This document shows positions 33,973-43,009 of a DNA stretch of 64,000 nucleotides, one piece after another. The DNA is from Modestobacter sp. VKM Ac-2985 (GTDB lineage Bacteria > Actinomycetota > Actinomycetes > Mycobacteriales > Geodermatophilaceae), in contig NZ_JAPVBI010000001.1 in the NCBI RefSeq assembly GCF_026967925.1, positions 558,001-622,000 on the forward strand. Direction: 5' to 3'. A model generated the notes under the pieces. It saw nothing but the letters and a program-made list of their open reading frames with translations. It did no database searches and was not told where the DNA came from. The first letter of the stretch is position 1, and every line of letters starts with the position of its first letter. Position numbers and translations under genes: made by a program.

Positions 33973-35301
33973 TCAGTTGTGGCCGAGCTCGGTGAGCAGG
34001 CGGCGCCTGCGGTCGTGCTGGTCGGTCGCGAGGTCGTACAGCTCGACGCCGCTGCGGCGTTCCTTGGCCACGTACATGGCGACGTCGGCCTGGCGCAGCA
34101 GGGCGCCGATCTCCGTCGGGTCCGCCCCGGAGACGGAGGCGCCGATGCTGACGCCGACGTCCAGCAGCAGGTCGTCGACCGGGAACGGGGTGCGCAGGGC
34201 GTCGCGCAGCCGCAGGGCCGCGCTGCAGGCGTCCTCTGCCGTCGCGCCGGGCAGCAGCACGGCGAACTCGTCGCCACCGAGCCGGGCGAGCAGGTCGACG
34301 TCCCTCAGGACGGGCTGCAGTCGCGGTCCGACCTGGGCGAGCAGCCGGTCGCCGTAGCTGTGTCCGAGGGTGTCGTTGACCTCCTTGAACCGGTCGAGGT
34401 CCAGCAGCAGCACGGCGAGCGGGGTCAGCTCGGCGAGCAGTTCGGCGCCCCGGGCGAGCAGCGCTGCCCGGTTCGGCAGGCCGGTCAGCCCGTCGTGGGT
34501 CGCCTGGAACGCCAGCCGGCGCTGCAGTTCCAGACGCTCGGTCACGTCCCGTGCGGTCACCAGCAGTCCGCCGATGACGGGGTCCTCGCGCCGGTCCGAG
34601 GAGCTGACCTCCAGGTGCCGCCAGCCGCCGTCCCGGTGCCGGGCCTGGACGAGGAAGACCTGGGACGGGGCCTCGGCATTGGTGATCGGCGCACCGTCGG
34701 CGGTGAACAGGTCGGCGTCCTCCAGGTGCAGCAGCTCGTGCACCTGCCGGCCCAGCAGCTCCTCGCGCGACCAGCCCAGCACGTCGGAGACCGAGTCGGA
34801 GACGAAGGAGACGGATCCGCTCGGGGTGAGCAGCGCCAGGACGTCGTTGGTGGCCTGCACCACGGAGCGGAAGCGGCGCTCCCGGTCCAGGGCCGCCAGC
34901 AGGGCGTTGAAGGCGGCTGCGGTGGTGCCCAGGTCGTCCGTCGAGCCCACCGGGAGAGCCAGCGCGGCAGCCGGCGGGGCCGGGGCCTGGGCAGTGCTCA
35001 CCGGGTTGCCGACCGTGTCGGCGACATCGGCGATCCGCTCGGCCAGCAGTCGCAGCCGGCTGCCGATGACCCGCCGGGCCAGCAGCCAGTTGGCCGCGCC
35101 GAGCACCAGCCCGGCGGCGAGGCAGGCGGCACGGAACGTCGGGTCGGCGGCATACCGCGCGGGCACGCCCAGCAGCTCGGCGAAGAGCGGGAAGACGGCG
35201 CCCACGGCGATGCCCAGGAGGGCCATCCCGGCAGCGAGGCGGCCGAACGCCGACCACCGGGCAGGGGTGCCCCCCCGACCTGTCGTCCGCCGTGGCGCCA
35301 T
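33973..35301 (-). CDS. Membrane diguanylate cyclase with PAS domain
   Basis: The 442-aa protein has two membrane helices (AAGMALLGIAVGAVFPLFAELL near 20-40 and CLAAGLVLGAANWLL near 58-75), a HAMP-like helix, a PAS domain (RFRSVVQATNDVLALL through LVTARDVTERLELQ, about 140-265) and a GGDEF domain with RLGGDEFAVLL near 340. The active-site GGDEF is intact, and the RxxD inhibitory site (RDVD) lies five residues before it, so it should make cyclic di-GMP and be product-inhibited. No EAL domain is attached. ATG 35301 is chosen; an upstream in-frame start adds a proline-rich tail. Confidence 0.88.
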   Translation of the reverse strand: MAPRRTTGRGGTPARWSAFGRLAAGMALLGIAVGAVFPLFAELLGVPARYAADPTFRAACLAAGLVLGAANWLLARRVIGSRLRLLAERIADVADTVGNPVSTAQAPAPPAAALALPVGSTDDLGTTAAAFNALLAALDRERRFRSVVQATNDVLALLTPSGSVSFVSDSVSDVLGWSREELLGRQVHELLHLEDADLFTADGAPITNAEAPSQVFLVQARHRDGGWRHLEVSSSDRREDPVIGGLLVTARDVTERLELQRRLAFQATHDGLTGLPNRAALLARGAELLAELTPLAVLLLDLDRFKEVNDTLGHSYGDRLLAQVGPRLQPVLRDVDLLARLGGDEFAVLLPGATAEDACSAALRLRDALRTPFPVDDLLLDVGVSIGASVSGADPTEIGALLRQADVAMYVAKERRSGVELYDLATDQHDRRRRLLTELGHN

Positions 35302-35377
35302 GCCACCAGGTCGGCAGCGGAGAGCGTCGGCTGCACCTCCGGGGGGCCGGTCTCCCCCGGGTGGGGGAGAGCCGGGT

Positions 35378-36415
35378 TCAGGCACCGGGGGGACCCGTGC
35401 GGCGCCGACGGCGCACGGCGTCCAGCGCGGCGATCAACAGCAGCGGCACGATCGCCCACGATGTCAGCACCCACAAGGCCCGGGTGACGCCGTCGTCCGC
35501 GAAGTAGGAGGCGCCGCGCAACGCCCGTACCGCCACCCCGGGAGGGAGGATGCCGGCCAGCGGCTCCATCCACGGCGGCAGGTACGCCGCCGGCAGGTTC
35601 CCGGTGCTGGTGGCGTTGCCCAGGATGATCAGGCCGAGCGAGGTCACGAACGTGCCGCCGGAGCCGATCGTCCGCAGCAGCAGGGCGGCTGGTGCGCCGA
35701 CCGCCAGCGCCAGCAACCCGACCAGCAGGGCGAGCACCCCGAAGTCGGCGGGGACGGCGTCGAACAGCACCCCCGCTGCCCAGGCGACCAGCAGCCCGGA
35801 GGCCACCGCGAACAGCAGGATGCTCACCACCCGCCAGCGCAGCGGCAGCTTCGGGGCGGCCTGGTAGGAGTTGATCCCGAACAGGAAGCCGCCCAGCACC
35901 ACCCCGAACGCGCCGTAGAAGATGCCCAGGCCACGGGTGTCGCCAGGGGAGAGCGGCTGCACGTCCTCCACCTGCAGGTCCTCGGTGACCGGCTGGAACG
36001 CCTCGGTGAGGGTGGTGGTGACGCCCTGCCCATGGGCCCCGGCGACGAGCAGCTGCGGCTGCGGGCCCGTCAGCAGCAGGGCCCCGTAGACGTCGGCCTG
36101 CCGGACGGCGGCCCGGGCGGCGGCCTCGTCGGGCAGCGGCCGGGGAGCCAGCCGGCCGGGCAGCCGTTCCTCCAGGGCGTCGGTCACCGCGGCCACCTCC
36201 TGCTGGCTGCCCACCACGGCCACCGGCAGGTCGTGCGGCACGGCGGCGTGGAAGGCGGCGAGGAAGACCACCACGAAGGCCAGGCCGATGAGGGTGGCGA
36301 CCAGCGCGGGGACGCCGACGCCCCGGGCGAGCGCCGCCGTGCGCGAACCGCCCGACCGCTCCCGTTCGACCCCGGCCTCGGCCGGTCCGGGCGGTGGGCT
36401 GAAGCCCCCGGGCAC
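35378..36415 (-). CDS. ABC-2/YhgE-like multi-pass membrane protein
   Basis: The 345-aa protein has one N-terminal helix (LVATLIGLAFVVVFLAAFHAAV), an extracytoplasmic domain of about 110 residues (DLPVAVVGSQQEVAAVTDALEERL, then VYGALLLTGPQPQLLVAGAHG), and five C-terminal helices. This layout is typical of ABC-2-like/YhgE-Pip proteins. No ATPase gene is adjacent, so it may act alone or with a distant ATPase. Function is unknown. Start at 36415 (GTG) has no clear ribosome site. Confidence 0.72.
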   Translation of the reverse strand: MPGGFSPPPGPAEAGVERERSGGSRTAALARGVGVPALVATLIGLAFVVVFLAAFHAAVPHDLPVAVVGSQQEVAAVTDALEERLPGRLAPRPLPDEAAARAAVRQADVYGALLLTGPQPQLLVAGAHGQGVTTTLTEAFQPVTEDLQVEDVQPLSPGDTRGLGIFYGAFGVVLGGFLFGINSYQAAPKLPLRWRVVSILLFAVASGLLVAWAAGVLFDAVPADFGVLALLVGLLALAVGAPAALLLRTIGSGGTFVTSLGLIILGNATSTGNLPAAYLPPWMEPLAGILPPGVAVRALRGASYFADDGVTRALWVLTSWAIVPLLLIAALDAVRRRRRTGPPGA

Positions 36416-36445
36416 GTGGGCCCCCGATCCGGGTCGGCGGGCCGG

Positions 36446-37411
36446 TCAGGCGGTCGCGTCGGCCAGGGCGCTGCCCAGGGCGTCCCCGGAACGCCAGGCG
36501 CTCTCCACCTTGGACGGTGCCGCCCAGCCGTCGCCGCACAGCCCGACACCGTCGACGAGGGCGAACGGCGCCTCGCGCGGGGCGGTCGGCTTCGCGAACG
36601 TCCAGCGGTGGAGGTGCGTCCACTCCGGCTCGCCCGACAGGCCGAGCAGGGCGCGCAGGGCGGCGACGACCGCGGGGGCGGCCCGCTCGGGCTGGGCCAG
36701 GTGCTCGGCGGCGAAGGCGGGCGTCGTGTGTGCGACGAGCACCGGAGCGCCGTCCCCGCGCCGGTCGCCGTCGTCGGCGACCCAGTCCAGGACGGGGGAG
36801 TCGTGCACGAAGACACCGTGCAGGTCGGCCGGCCAGCTCCGCTCGGGGAAGCCGACGGCCACCGCGAGCGTGGGCTGCCACTCGGCGTCCTGCAGGCTCC
36901 CGGCGATCTCCGCACCCGGGTCCAGCAGCCGGGCGGCCTGCGGGTCGGGCATCGCGAGCACGACGGCGGCGGCCGGGTCCCCGTCCACCGTCGGGCTCCC
37001 GCTGACGCCGACGCGGGTGACCGCCCGATCCAGCTGCACGTCCAGGCCCCCGGCGAGGTCGACGACCAGGCCGCGGAGGCCGCCGGCGGTGCCGTAGCGC
37101 AGCGGGCCGGACGTCGTCCGCTCGATGCCGTCCGGTCCGGCGACCGCGAACGTGTCGGTCCACGGCCGGACCAGGCCGCGGTCCACCCACCCGGCGACGA
37201 CGCGTGCGAACCCGTCGTCCTCACCCACGGTGAAGTAGGAGGCGCCCAGGTCGACGGCGCGGCCGTGCAGGGTGCGGCCGCCCATCCGGCCACCGAGTCG
37301 GCGGCCCCGGTCCAGGACCTGCACCGGCAGCCCCCGGTCGGCCAGGGCCCGGGCGCAGGCGATGCCGGCGATGCCGCCGCCGACGACGGTCGTGGTGTCC
37401 GCGGTGTTCAC
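36446..37411 (-). CDS. FAD-dependent oxidoreductase (renalase-like / NAD(P)-binding)
   Basis: The 321-aa protein has the FAD Rossmann start TTVVGGGIAGIACARALADRG with GxGxxG (near residue 8), VLDRGRRLGGRMGGR (second FAD site, near 35) and a C-terminal ATG-like GLCGDGWAAPSKVESAWRSG that closes the flavin site. It resembles COG3380 amine-oxidase-like proteins, whose substrates are mostly unknown. GTG 37411 is preceded by CAGGAT (minus strand, 37419-37424) at 7 nt, so probably leaderless. It is divergent from the TrmH-type gene. Confidence 0.82.
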   Translation of the reverse strand: MNTADTTTVVGGGIAGIACARALADRGLPVQVLDRGRRLGGRMGGRTLHGRAVDLGASYFTVGEDDGFARVVAGWVDRGLVRPWTDTFAVAGPDGIERTTSGPLRYGTAGGLRGLVVDLAGGLDVQLDRAVTRVGVSGSPTVDGDPAAAVVLAMPDPQAARLLDPGAEIAGSLQDAEWQPTLAVAVGFPERSWPADLHGVFVHDSPVLDWVADDGDRRGDGAPVLVAHTTPAFAAEHLAQPERAAPAVVAALRALLGLSGEPEWTHLHRWTFAKPTAPREAPFALVDGVGLCGDGWAAPSKVESAWRSGDALGSALADATA

Positions 37412-37476
37412 CCGGTCGATCCTGCTGGCCCCCACCGGATCGTGCGCGTCGGGGGTCGCCGGGGATGATCGTCGGC

Positions 37477-38286
37477 GTGCCCGTCCCCCCTGTGCTGATC
37501 ACCGACCCGGCCGACGAGCGGGTGGCCGACTTCCGCGACCTGGTCGCCGGCGACCGCAAGCCCGGGACCGAACGCGGCACCGGACCGGTGATCGTGGAGG
37601 GGGTGCCGGCGGTCCAGCGGCTGCTCGCCTCGGACTACCCGGTGCGCAGCGTCTTCGGCATCCCCGGGCGCGTGGCCGACCTGCAGCTCCCCGACGACGT
37701 GCCGGCCTACGAGGCCGACCGGTGGGTGCTCTCCGACGTCATCGGCTTCCGGCTGACCCGCGGCGTGCTCGCCTCCGCCGACCGACTCCCCCCGGCGGAC
37801 CTGGACGAGCTGCTGACCGGTCCCGACCCGGCCGCGCCGCGCCGGCTGGCGGTGCTGGAGGGGCTGAACGACCACGAGAACATCGGCTCGATCGCCCGGT
37901 CGGCGATGGCCCTCGGGGTCGACGGGCTGCTGCTGGACCCCACCTGCGCCGACCCGCTCTACCGGCGGTGCGTGCGGGTGTCGATGGGGCACGTGCTGTC
38001 CCTGCCGATCGCGGTGCTGGGCAGCTGGCCGACGGACCTGGACCGGCTGCGCGACGCCGGCTACCTGACGGTGGCGCTGACCCCGGCCGCCGACGCCGTG
38101 GACCTCGGCGACGTCGATCTCGCCGCCCACCCGCGCACCGCCGTCCTGCTCGGCGCCGAGGGCCCGGGGCTCACCCCCGCGGCGAAGACGGCCGCCCGGG
38201 TACGGGCCCGCATCCCGATGCGCAGCGGGGTGGACTCCCTCGGCGTGGCCGCTGCCGCGGCGGTCGCCTTCGCCACGCTGCGCTGA
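37477..38286 (+). CDS. TrmH/SpoU family RNA 2'-O-methyltransferase
   Basis: The 269-aa enzyme methylates ribose 2'-OH in tRNA or rRNA. SPOUT motifs: RRLAVLEGLNDHENIGSIARSAMALG (motif 1, NIG with the asparagine, near 130), VLLGAEGPGLT (motif 2, near 220) and RIPMRSGVDSLGVAAAAAVAF (motif 3, near 245). The N-terminal RNA-binding region has VIVEGVPAVQRLLASDYPV. I favour GTG 37477 because GATGAT (37464-37469) is 7 nt upstream. ATG 37465 is an alternative that adds four residues. Confidence 0.88.
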   Translation: MPVPPVLITDPADERVADFRDLVAGDRKPGTERGTGPVIVEGVPAVQRLLASDYPVRSVFGIPGRVADLQLPDDVPAYEADRWVLSDVIGFRLTRGVLASADRLPPADLDELLTGPDPAAPRRLAVLEGLNDHENIGSIARSAMALGVDGLLLDPTCADPLYRRCVRVSMGHVLSLPIAVLGSWPTDLDRLRDAGYLTVALTPAADAVDLGDVDLAAHPRTAVLLGAEGPGLTPAAKTAARVRARIPMRSGVDSLGVAAAAAVAFATLR

Positions 38287-38339
38287 GCTCTCGCGGCGAG
38301 GGGCTCGCGCTGCGCCGTTCCGGCCCCTACGGTTCCGCC

Positions 38340-38576
38340 ATGACGTTCCTGATCGTGACCGGGGCCATCCTGGTGGCCCTGCTCGCCGCGGCGGCTCTGC
38401 TGGACCACCGCGCCAGGGCCCGTCGTGCCCGGATGTCCGCCGACGGTCCCCGGCTGCCCGGTGACGCGGGCTCCAGGCTCCGTGGGGCCGCCGTCCACGG
38501 CAACGCAGACGCCTACCGCGGCATCGACGGCCCGGGGCAGCGCACCGGGCTGGGGGGCACCGGCGGCGGCACGTGA
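38340..38576 (+). CDS. Small membrane-anchored protein of 78 aa, function unknown
   Basis: The protein has one N-terminal membrane helix (FLIVTGAILVALLAAAALL), a basic DHRARARRARM stop-transfer stretch and a disordered Gly-rich tail with GNADAYRGIDGPGQRTGLGG. ATG 38340 has TACGGT (38328-38333) 6 nt upstream, the leaderless pattern. I know no family. It follows the methyltransferase after 53 bp and converges with the stress gene. Confidence 0.55.
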   Translation: MTFLIVTGAILVALLAAAALLDHRARARRARMSADGPRLPGDAGSRLRGAAVHGNADAYRGIDGPGQRTGLGGTGGGT

Positions 38577-38598
38577 TGCCGGCGGTGCGCCCGCTGCC

Positions 38599-39072
38599 TC
38601 AGCCGCGCAGGGAGAGCTTGGCGAGCTCGGCGCGGGCCTGCTCGGCGTGCTGCGGCGCGCACATCACGTCGTAGCGGCTGGCCACCACCTTGCTGGTGCT
38701 GGTGAAGTCACGCTGCCCGCGGCTGGTCGAGTAGCCGACCGCCCCGAACACAGCGCCGAACACGAGCCCGATCAGCAGGCCGGTGAGCACCGAGCCGATC
38801 CAGCCGCCGCCGTCGGCGGCGAAGATGCCGAGCAGCAGGCCGACGAAGAGCCCGAACCAGGCGCCGCTGGCCGCACCCGCGGCGATCGCCCGGCCCCAGC
38901 TGAGCCGGCCGGTGACCCGCTCGACCATCCGCAGGTCGGTGCCGATGATCGTCACGTTCTCGACCGGGAACTTCTCGTCGGAGAGGAAGTCCACCGCCCG
39001 CTGGGCCTGCTGGTAGTCCTCGTAGGAGCCGACCTGGACGCCGCCGAGCGGCATGGACACCGAAGCTGACAT
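38599..39072 (-). CDS. General stress protein 17M-like (YflT-type) membrane protein
   Basis: The 157-aa protein begins with the PF11181-like domain (GSYEDYQQAQRAVDFLSDEKFPVENVTIIG, LRMVERVTGRLSWGRA), followed by two glycine-rich membrane helices (GAWFGLFVGLLLGIFAAD and SVLTGLLIGLVFGAVFGAVGY) and a C-terminal domain with YDVMCAPQHAEQARAELAKL. Such proteins are induced by heat, salt or sigma factors in other Gram-positive bacteria; their activity is unknown. ATG 39072 has GGAG 8 nt upstream. Confidence 0.82.
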   Translation of the reverse strand: MSASVSMPLGGVQVGSYEDYQQAQRAVDFLSDEKFPVENVTIIGTDLRMVERVTGRLSWGRAIAAGAASGAWFGLFVGLLLGIFAADGGGWIGSVLTGLLIGLVFGAVFGAVGYSTSRGQRDFTSTSKVVASRYDVMCAPQHAEQARAELAKLSLRG

Positions 39073-39194
39073 GTCTGTCTCCGTTCTGTGCCGGCCTGTT
39101 GGCGGAGGCCGGACGTTCCGGCCACCCCTCGCATCCCGCAGGACGACGACCGGCGTACTACCCGGAACGATCTTCACGGACACCCTGTTCCGCC

Positions 39195-39254
39195 GGCCCC
39201 CTTGCAGGGGCCCGCCCTGAGCCTGCGAAGGGTGGGGGGCATGGGGGTCCTTCG
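39195..39254 (-). terminator. Two small hairpins after the ABC exporter operon
   Basis: GGCCCC-N6-GGGGCC (39195-39212) and CGAAGG/CCTTCG (39226-39231, 39249-39254) directly follow the stop codon on the minus strand. Together they could end the exporter operon, though each stem is short. Confidence 0.4.
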
Positions 39255-41123
39255 TCACACCAGGCTGTCGGCCCAGGCGCGGTGCAGGTCGGCGAACCGG
39301 CCGGCACCGCCGACCAGCTCGGCGGGGGAGCCGTCCTCGACGACCCGGCCGGCCTCCATCACCAGCACCCGGTCGGCGATCTCCACCGTGGACAGCCGGT
39401 GGGCGATGATCAGCGCCGTCCGGTCGGCCAGCAGCGTCTGCAGCGCCCGCTGCACCAGCACCTCGCTGGGCACGTCGAGGGAGCTGGTGGCCTCGTCGAG
39501 GACCAGCACCGCGGGGTCGGCGAGGAACGCCCGGGCGAAGCTGACCAGCTGGCGCTGACCGGCCGACAGCCGCCCGCCCCGCTTGGCGACCTCGGTGTCG
39601 TAGCCCTCCGGCAGCGCCCGGATGAAGGCGTCCGCCCCGATCGCCCGGGCCGCTGCCACGATCTCGTCCCGGGTGGCGTCCGGCTTGCCGAAGGAGATGT
39701 TGTCGGCGATCGACCCGGAGAACAGGAAGCTCTCCTGGGTCACCATCACCACCGCCCGGCGCAGGTCGGCGTCGGCGAGCCGGTCCAGCGGGATGCCGTC
39801 CAGCCGCACCTGGCCGGCGCCCGGGTCGTAGAACCGGGCGGCGAGCCGGGCCAGGGTGGACTTGCCCGCCCCGGTCGCGCCGACGAGCGCGACGGTCTGC
39901 CCGGCCGGGATGGCCAGGTCCAGCTGCGGGAGGACGGTCGCGCCGCCGTAGCCGAACCGGACGCCGTCGAAGACGACCTCCCCGGCGGCCGGCGAGGGCA
40001 GCGGCAGCGGATCGGCCGGCTCCGGCACGCTGGAGCCCTCCTCCAGGACGCCGGACAGCTTCTCCAGTGCGGCGCTGGCCGACTGGTAGCTGTTGTAGAA
40101 CATCGCGACGTCCTGCAGCGGGTCGAAGAAGCGGCGCAGGTAGACCAGGAACGACAGCAGGAAGCCGACCTCCAGGTCGCCGTCCATCACCCGCAGCGCG
40201 CCGTAGCCGAGCACCGCGACGGTGACCAGGTTGCCGATCATCGTCACGCTCGGCACGAAGACGGCGATCAGCCAGAAGGCACGGTGGTGGGCCCTCCGGT
40301 TGGCCTCGTTCAGCTCGGCGTGCAGGTCGTCGTTGCGCGGCTCCCGGCGGAAGGCCTGCACCGCCCGGATGCCACCGAAGCTCTCGGTGAACTGCACGAT
40401 CAGCGCGGCGACGGTCTGCCGGGTGTGCCGGTAGGCGACCGTCGAGCCGCGCTGGAACCAGCGGCCGACGAGGTAGAGCGCCGGGAGGCCGAGCAGCGCC
40501 ACGAGGCCCAGGGGCAGGTCGAGCACCAGCATCAGGGCGCCGATGGACACGACGCTGAACAGGGCGGTGAGCAGCCCGTCCAGGCCCTCGTCCAGCAGCT
40601 CGGCGAGCGCCTCGACGTCGCTGGTGAGCCGGCTGATCGTCTTGCCCGACGTGTACCGCTCGTGGAAGGACAGCGGCAGTGCCTGGACGTGGGTGAACAC
40701 CCGCCGCCGCAGGGTGAGCAGCACCGCCTGGCCGACCCGCCCGGAGCCGATGAGGAACCGGTAGCGCAGTGCGGCGTCCAGCACGGCTGCGGTGACCATG
40801 GCCGACGTCGTCCAGACCAGCGGCCACGGATCGCCGTCCAGCAGCGCCGGGACGGCGACGTCGATGCCGATCCCGATCAGCAGCGGGCCGGCCAGCCAGG
40901 CGAGGTTCTGCACGACGATCACGGCCAGCAGCTGCCACAGCACCCGCCGGTGCGGGTGCAGCAGCTCACCGAGCAGCCGCCGGGAACGACCGCGGAGGAA
41001 CGAACTGGCCGAGGTGTCGAGGTCGTCGGCGTCCTCGCCGGCCACGCCCCGCCAGTCGGCGTGCGCGTCGGCCGGTGCGCCGGCGGTGGTGGTCACCGCC
41101 GTGCCGGTGCCCGGGGTGGTCAT
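39255..41123 (-). CDS. Heterodimeric ABC exporter, second half (catalytic-site subunit)
   Basis: The 622-aa half transporter has six membrane helices (about residues 60-350) and an NBD with Walker A GATGAGKSTLARL near 410, Walker B AVLVLDEATSSLD near 535 with intact catalytic glutamate, H-loop IIAHRLSTV near 568. Its signature motif is altered to LSAGQRQL. In heterodimeric exporters such as TM287/288 this combination marks the subunit that supplies the catalytic Walker B but an altered signature. Start ATG overlaps the first subunit's stop (ATGA). Likely substrate: a drug or lipid. Confidence 0.9.
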   Translation of the reverse strand: MTTPGTGTAVTTTAGAPADAHADWRGVAGEDADDLDTSASSFLRGRSRRLLGELLHPHRRVLWQLLAVIVVQNLAWLAGPLLIGIGIDVAVPALLDGDPWPLVWTTSAMVTAAVLDAALRYRFLIGSGRVGQAVLLTLRRRVFTHVQALPLSFHERYTSGKTISRLTSDVEALAELLDEGLDGLLTALFSVVSIGALMLVLDLPLGLVALLGLPALYLVGRWFQRGSTVAYRHTRQTVAALIVQFTESFGGIRAVQAFRREPRNDDLHAELNEANRRAHHRAFWLIAVFVPSVTMIGNLVTVAVLGYGALRVMDGDLEVGFLLSFLVYLRRFFDPLQDVAMFYNSYQSASAALEKLSGVLEEGSSVPEPADPLPLPSPAAGEVVFDGVRFGYGGATVLPQLDLAIPAGQTVALVGATGAGKSTLARLAARFYDPGAGQVRLDGIPLDRLADADLRRAVVMVTQESFLFSGSIADNISFGKPDATRDEIVAAARAIGADAFIRALPEGYDTEVAKRGGRLSAGQRQLVSFARAFLADPAVLVLDEATSSLDVPSEVLVQRALQTLLADRTALIIAHRLSTVEIADRVLVMEAGRVVEDGSPAELVGGAGRFADLHRAWADSLV

Positions 41124-42940
41124 GGGCAGCCCACCCCGGTCAGGTCGGTGCCCGCCCGGTCGGCGCCGGCCAGCTCCGATTCCGAGGAGAGCAGGGCCCG
41201 GTAGGCGGGCACCTGGGCGAGCAGGTCGGTGTGCCGCCCGACGGCGGTGATCCGGCCCTGCTCCAGCAGGGCCACCCGGTCGGCGAGCAGCACGGTGGAG
41301 GCCCGGTGGGCGACCACCAGTGCGGTCGTCTCGGCGAGCACCTCGCGCAGGGCGCGTTCGACCAGCGCCTCGGTGTGCACGTCGAGGGCGGACAGCGGGT
41401 CGTCGAGCACCAGCACCGACGGCCGCCCGAGCACCGCCCGGGCAAGGGCCAGCCGCTGCCGCTGCCCACCGGACAGCGACAGGCCCTGCTCGCCGATCCG
41501 GGTGTCGAGCCCCCAGGGCAGGTCGTGCACGAAGTCGGCCTGCGCCACCCGCAGCGCCTCGGCCACGTCGGCGTCCCCGGCGTCCGGCCGGCCCAGCGTG
41601 ACGTTCTCCCGGACGCTCATCGAGAACAGCGTGGCCTCCTCGAACGCCGTGGCCACCACGGTGCGCAGCTGCGCGAGCGGGAGGTCGCGGACGTCGTGCC
41701 CGTCCAGGGTGACCCGCCCGCTGGTGACGTCGTGGAGCCGGGCGACCAGGGCGGTCATCGTCGTCTTGCCCGACCCGGTGGCACCCACCAGCGCCACCGT
41801 CTCGCCGGGCTCGACCACCAGGTCGACGTCGGTGAGCACCGGGTCGGCCGAGCCGGGGAAGCGGAAGCCCACGTGCTCGAACCGCAGCCGGGCCGGCGTG
41901 CCCACCGCGGCGGGGCGGGCGCCGGGGGAGTCGGTGACGGTGAGCGGGGCGTCGAGCAGCTCGCCGATCCGGTCGCAGGCGCTGGCCGTCTCCTGCGCCT
42001 GGGCGAGCAGGAAGCCCAGGGAGAGGATCGGCCACAGCAGCACGGTGAACAGCGCGACGAAGCCGATCAGCCCGCCGACGGTCAGGGCGCCGCTGCTGAT
42101 CGCGAGCGAGCCGCCCACCAGGATCACCGCGAGGGTGATCTGCGGCTGGAACTCGAACAGGCACCAGATCAGCGCGAGCGTGCGGACCCTGCCCAGCTCC
42201 AGGTCGCGCAGCCGCAGCGCCTTGCGGTCGTAGCGGCCGAACACCATCCCGCTGCGGCCGAGGGACTTGACCACCCGGATGCCCTGGACGGCCTCCTCGA
42301 CGTCGGTGGCCAGCTCGCCCTGCTCGTCCTGGATCAGCCGGGACTCGACGTTGTACTGCTTCTCCAGCCTCATCCCGAAGAAGACCAGCGGCAGGGTCGT
42401 GGCCAGCACCGCGATGCCGAGCGGCCACCAGGTGACCACCAGCAGCACGCCGACGACGACGCAGGTGAGCAGGTTGACGACCAGGAAGACGGCGCCGAAA
42501 CCGACGAAGCGCCGGATGGTGGAGACGTCGGAGGTCGCCCGGGAGAGCAGCTGACCCGAGGACCAGTGGTCGTGGAAGGCGACCGGCAGCCGCTGCAGCC
42601 GCTGGTACAGGGTGTCGCGGAGGTCGCGTTCGATCTGCAGGCTGCTGATGTTCATCGCCCAGCGGCGCAGGAAGAACAGCGCTGCCTCGGCGACGCCGAA
42701 CATCAGCGCCAGGCCGAGCAGCGGGACGAGCGCGGCCCGGTCGCCGCGGGCGATCGGCCCCTCGACGATGGCCGGCGTGAGCAGGGGGACGGCCAGCTGG
42801 GCGAGGGTGGCGAGCAGGGCGCCGGTGAAGGTCAGCGCGATCAGCCCGCGATAGGGACGGGCGAAGGGCAGCAGCCGGGTGAGCGAGGAGAGCCGGCCCC
42901 GGGTGTCGTCGGCAGCGGGGGCGGCGGCGGTCTCGGTCAT
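41120..42940 (-). CDS. Heterodimeric ABC exporter, first half (degenerate-site subunit)
   Basis: The 606-aa half transporter has six membrane helices (about 30-310) with the coupling sequence QRLPVAFHDHWSSGQLLSRATSD, and an NBD with Walker A GATGSGKTTMTAL near 375, signature LSLSGGQRQRLAL near 480, and H-loop VVAHRASTV. The residue after Walker B aspartate is Asp (LVLDDPLSALD) instead of the catalytic Glu, so its own ATP site is degenerate. Its intact LSGGQ completes the active site of the partner. ATG 42940 is the start; TAGCCT lies 9 nt upstream. Confidence 0.9.
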   Translation of the reverse strand: MTETAAAPAADDTRGRLSSLTRLLPFARPYRGLIALTFTGALLATLAQLAVPLLTPAIVEGPIARGDRAALVPLLGLALMFGVAEAALFFLRRWAMNISSLQIERDLRDTLYQRLQRLPVAFHDHWSSGQLLSRATSDVSTIRRFVGFGAVFLVVNLLTCVVVGVLLVVTWWPLGIAVLATTLPLVFFGMRLEKQYNVESRLIQDEQGELATDVEEAVQGIRVVKSLGRSGMVFGRYDRKALRLRDLELGRVRTLALIWCLFEFQPQITLAVILVGGSLAISSGALTVGGLIGFVALFTVLLWPILSLGFLLAQAQETASACDRIGELLDAPLTVTDSPGARPAAVGTPARLRFEHVGFRFPGSADPVLTDVDLVVEPGETVALVGATGSGKTTMTALVARLHDVTSGRVTLDGHDVRDLPLAQLRTVVATAFEEATLFSMSVRENVTLGRPDAGDADVAEALRVAQADFVHDLPWGLDTRIGEQGLSLSGGQRQRLALARAVLGRPSVLVLDDPLSALDVHTEALVERALREVLAETTALVVAHRASTVLLADRVALLEQGRITAVGRHTDLLAQVPAYRALLSSESELAGADRAGTDLTGVGCP

Positions 42941-43009
42941 GGCCGGGTCAGGCTATGCCGGGGGACCGACCGGGACGAACGGATTACGGGCCGGGTCGAG
43001 CCGCCGGGC

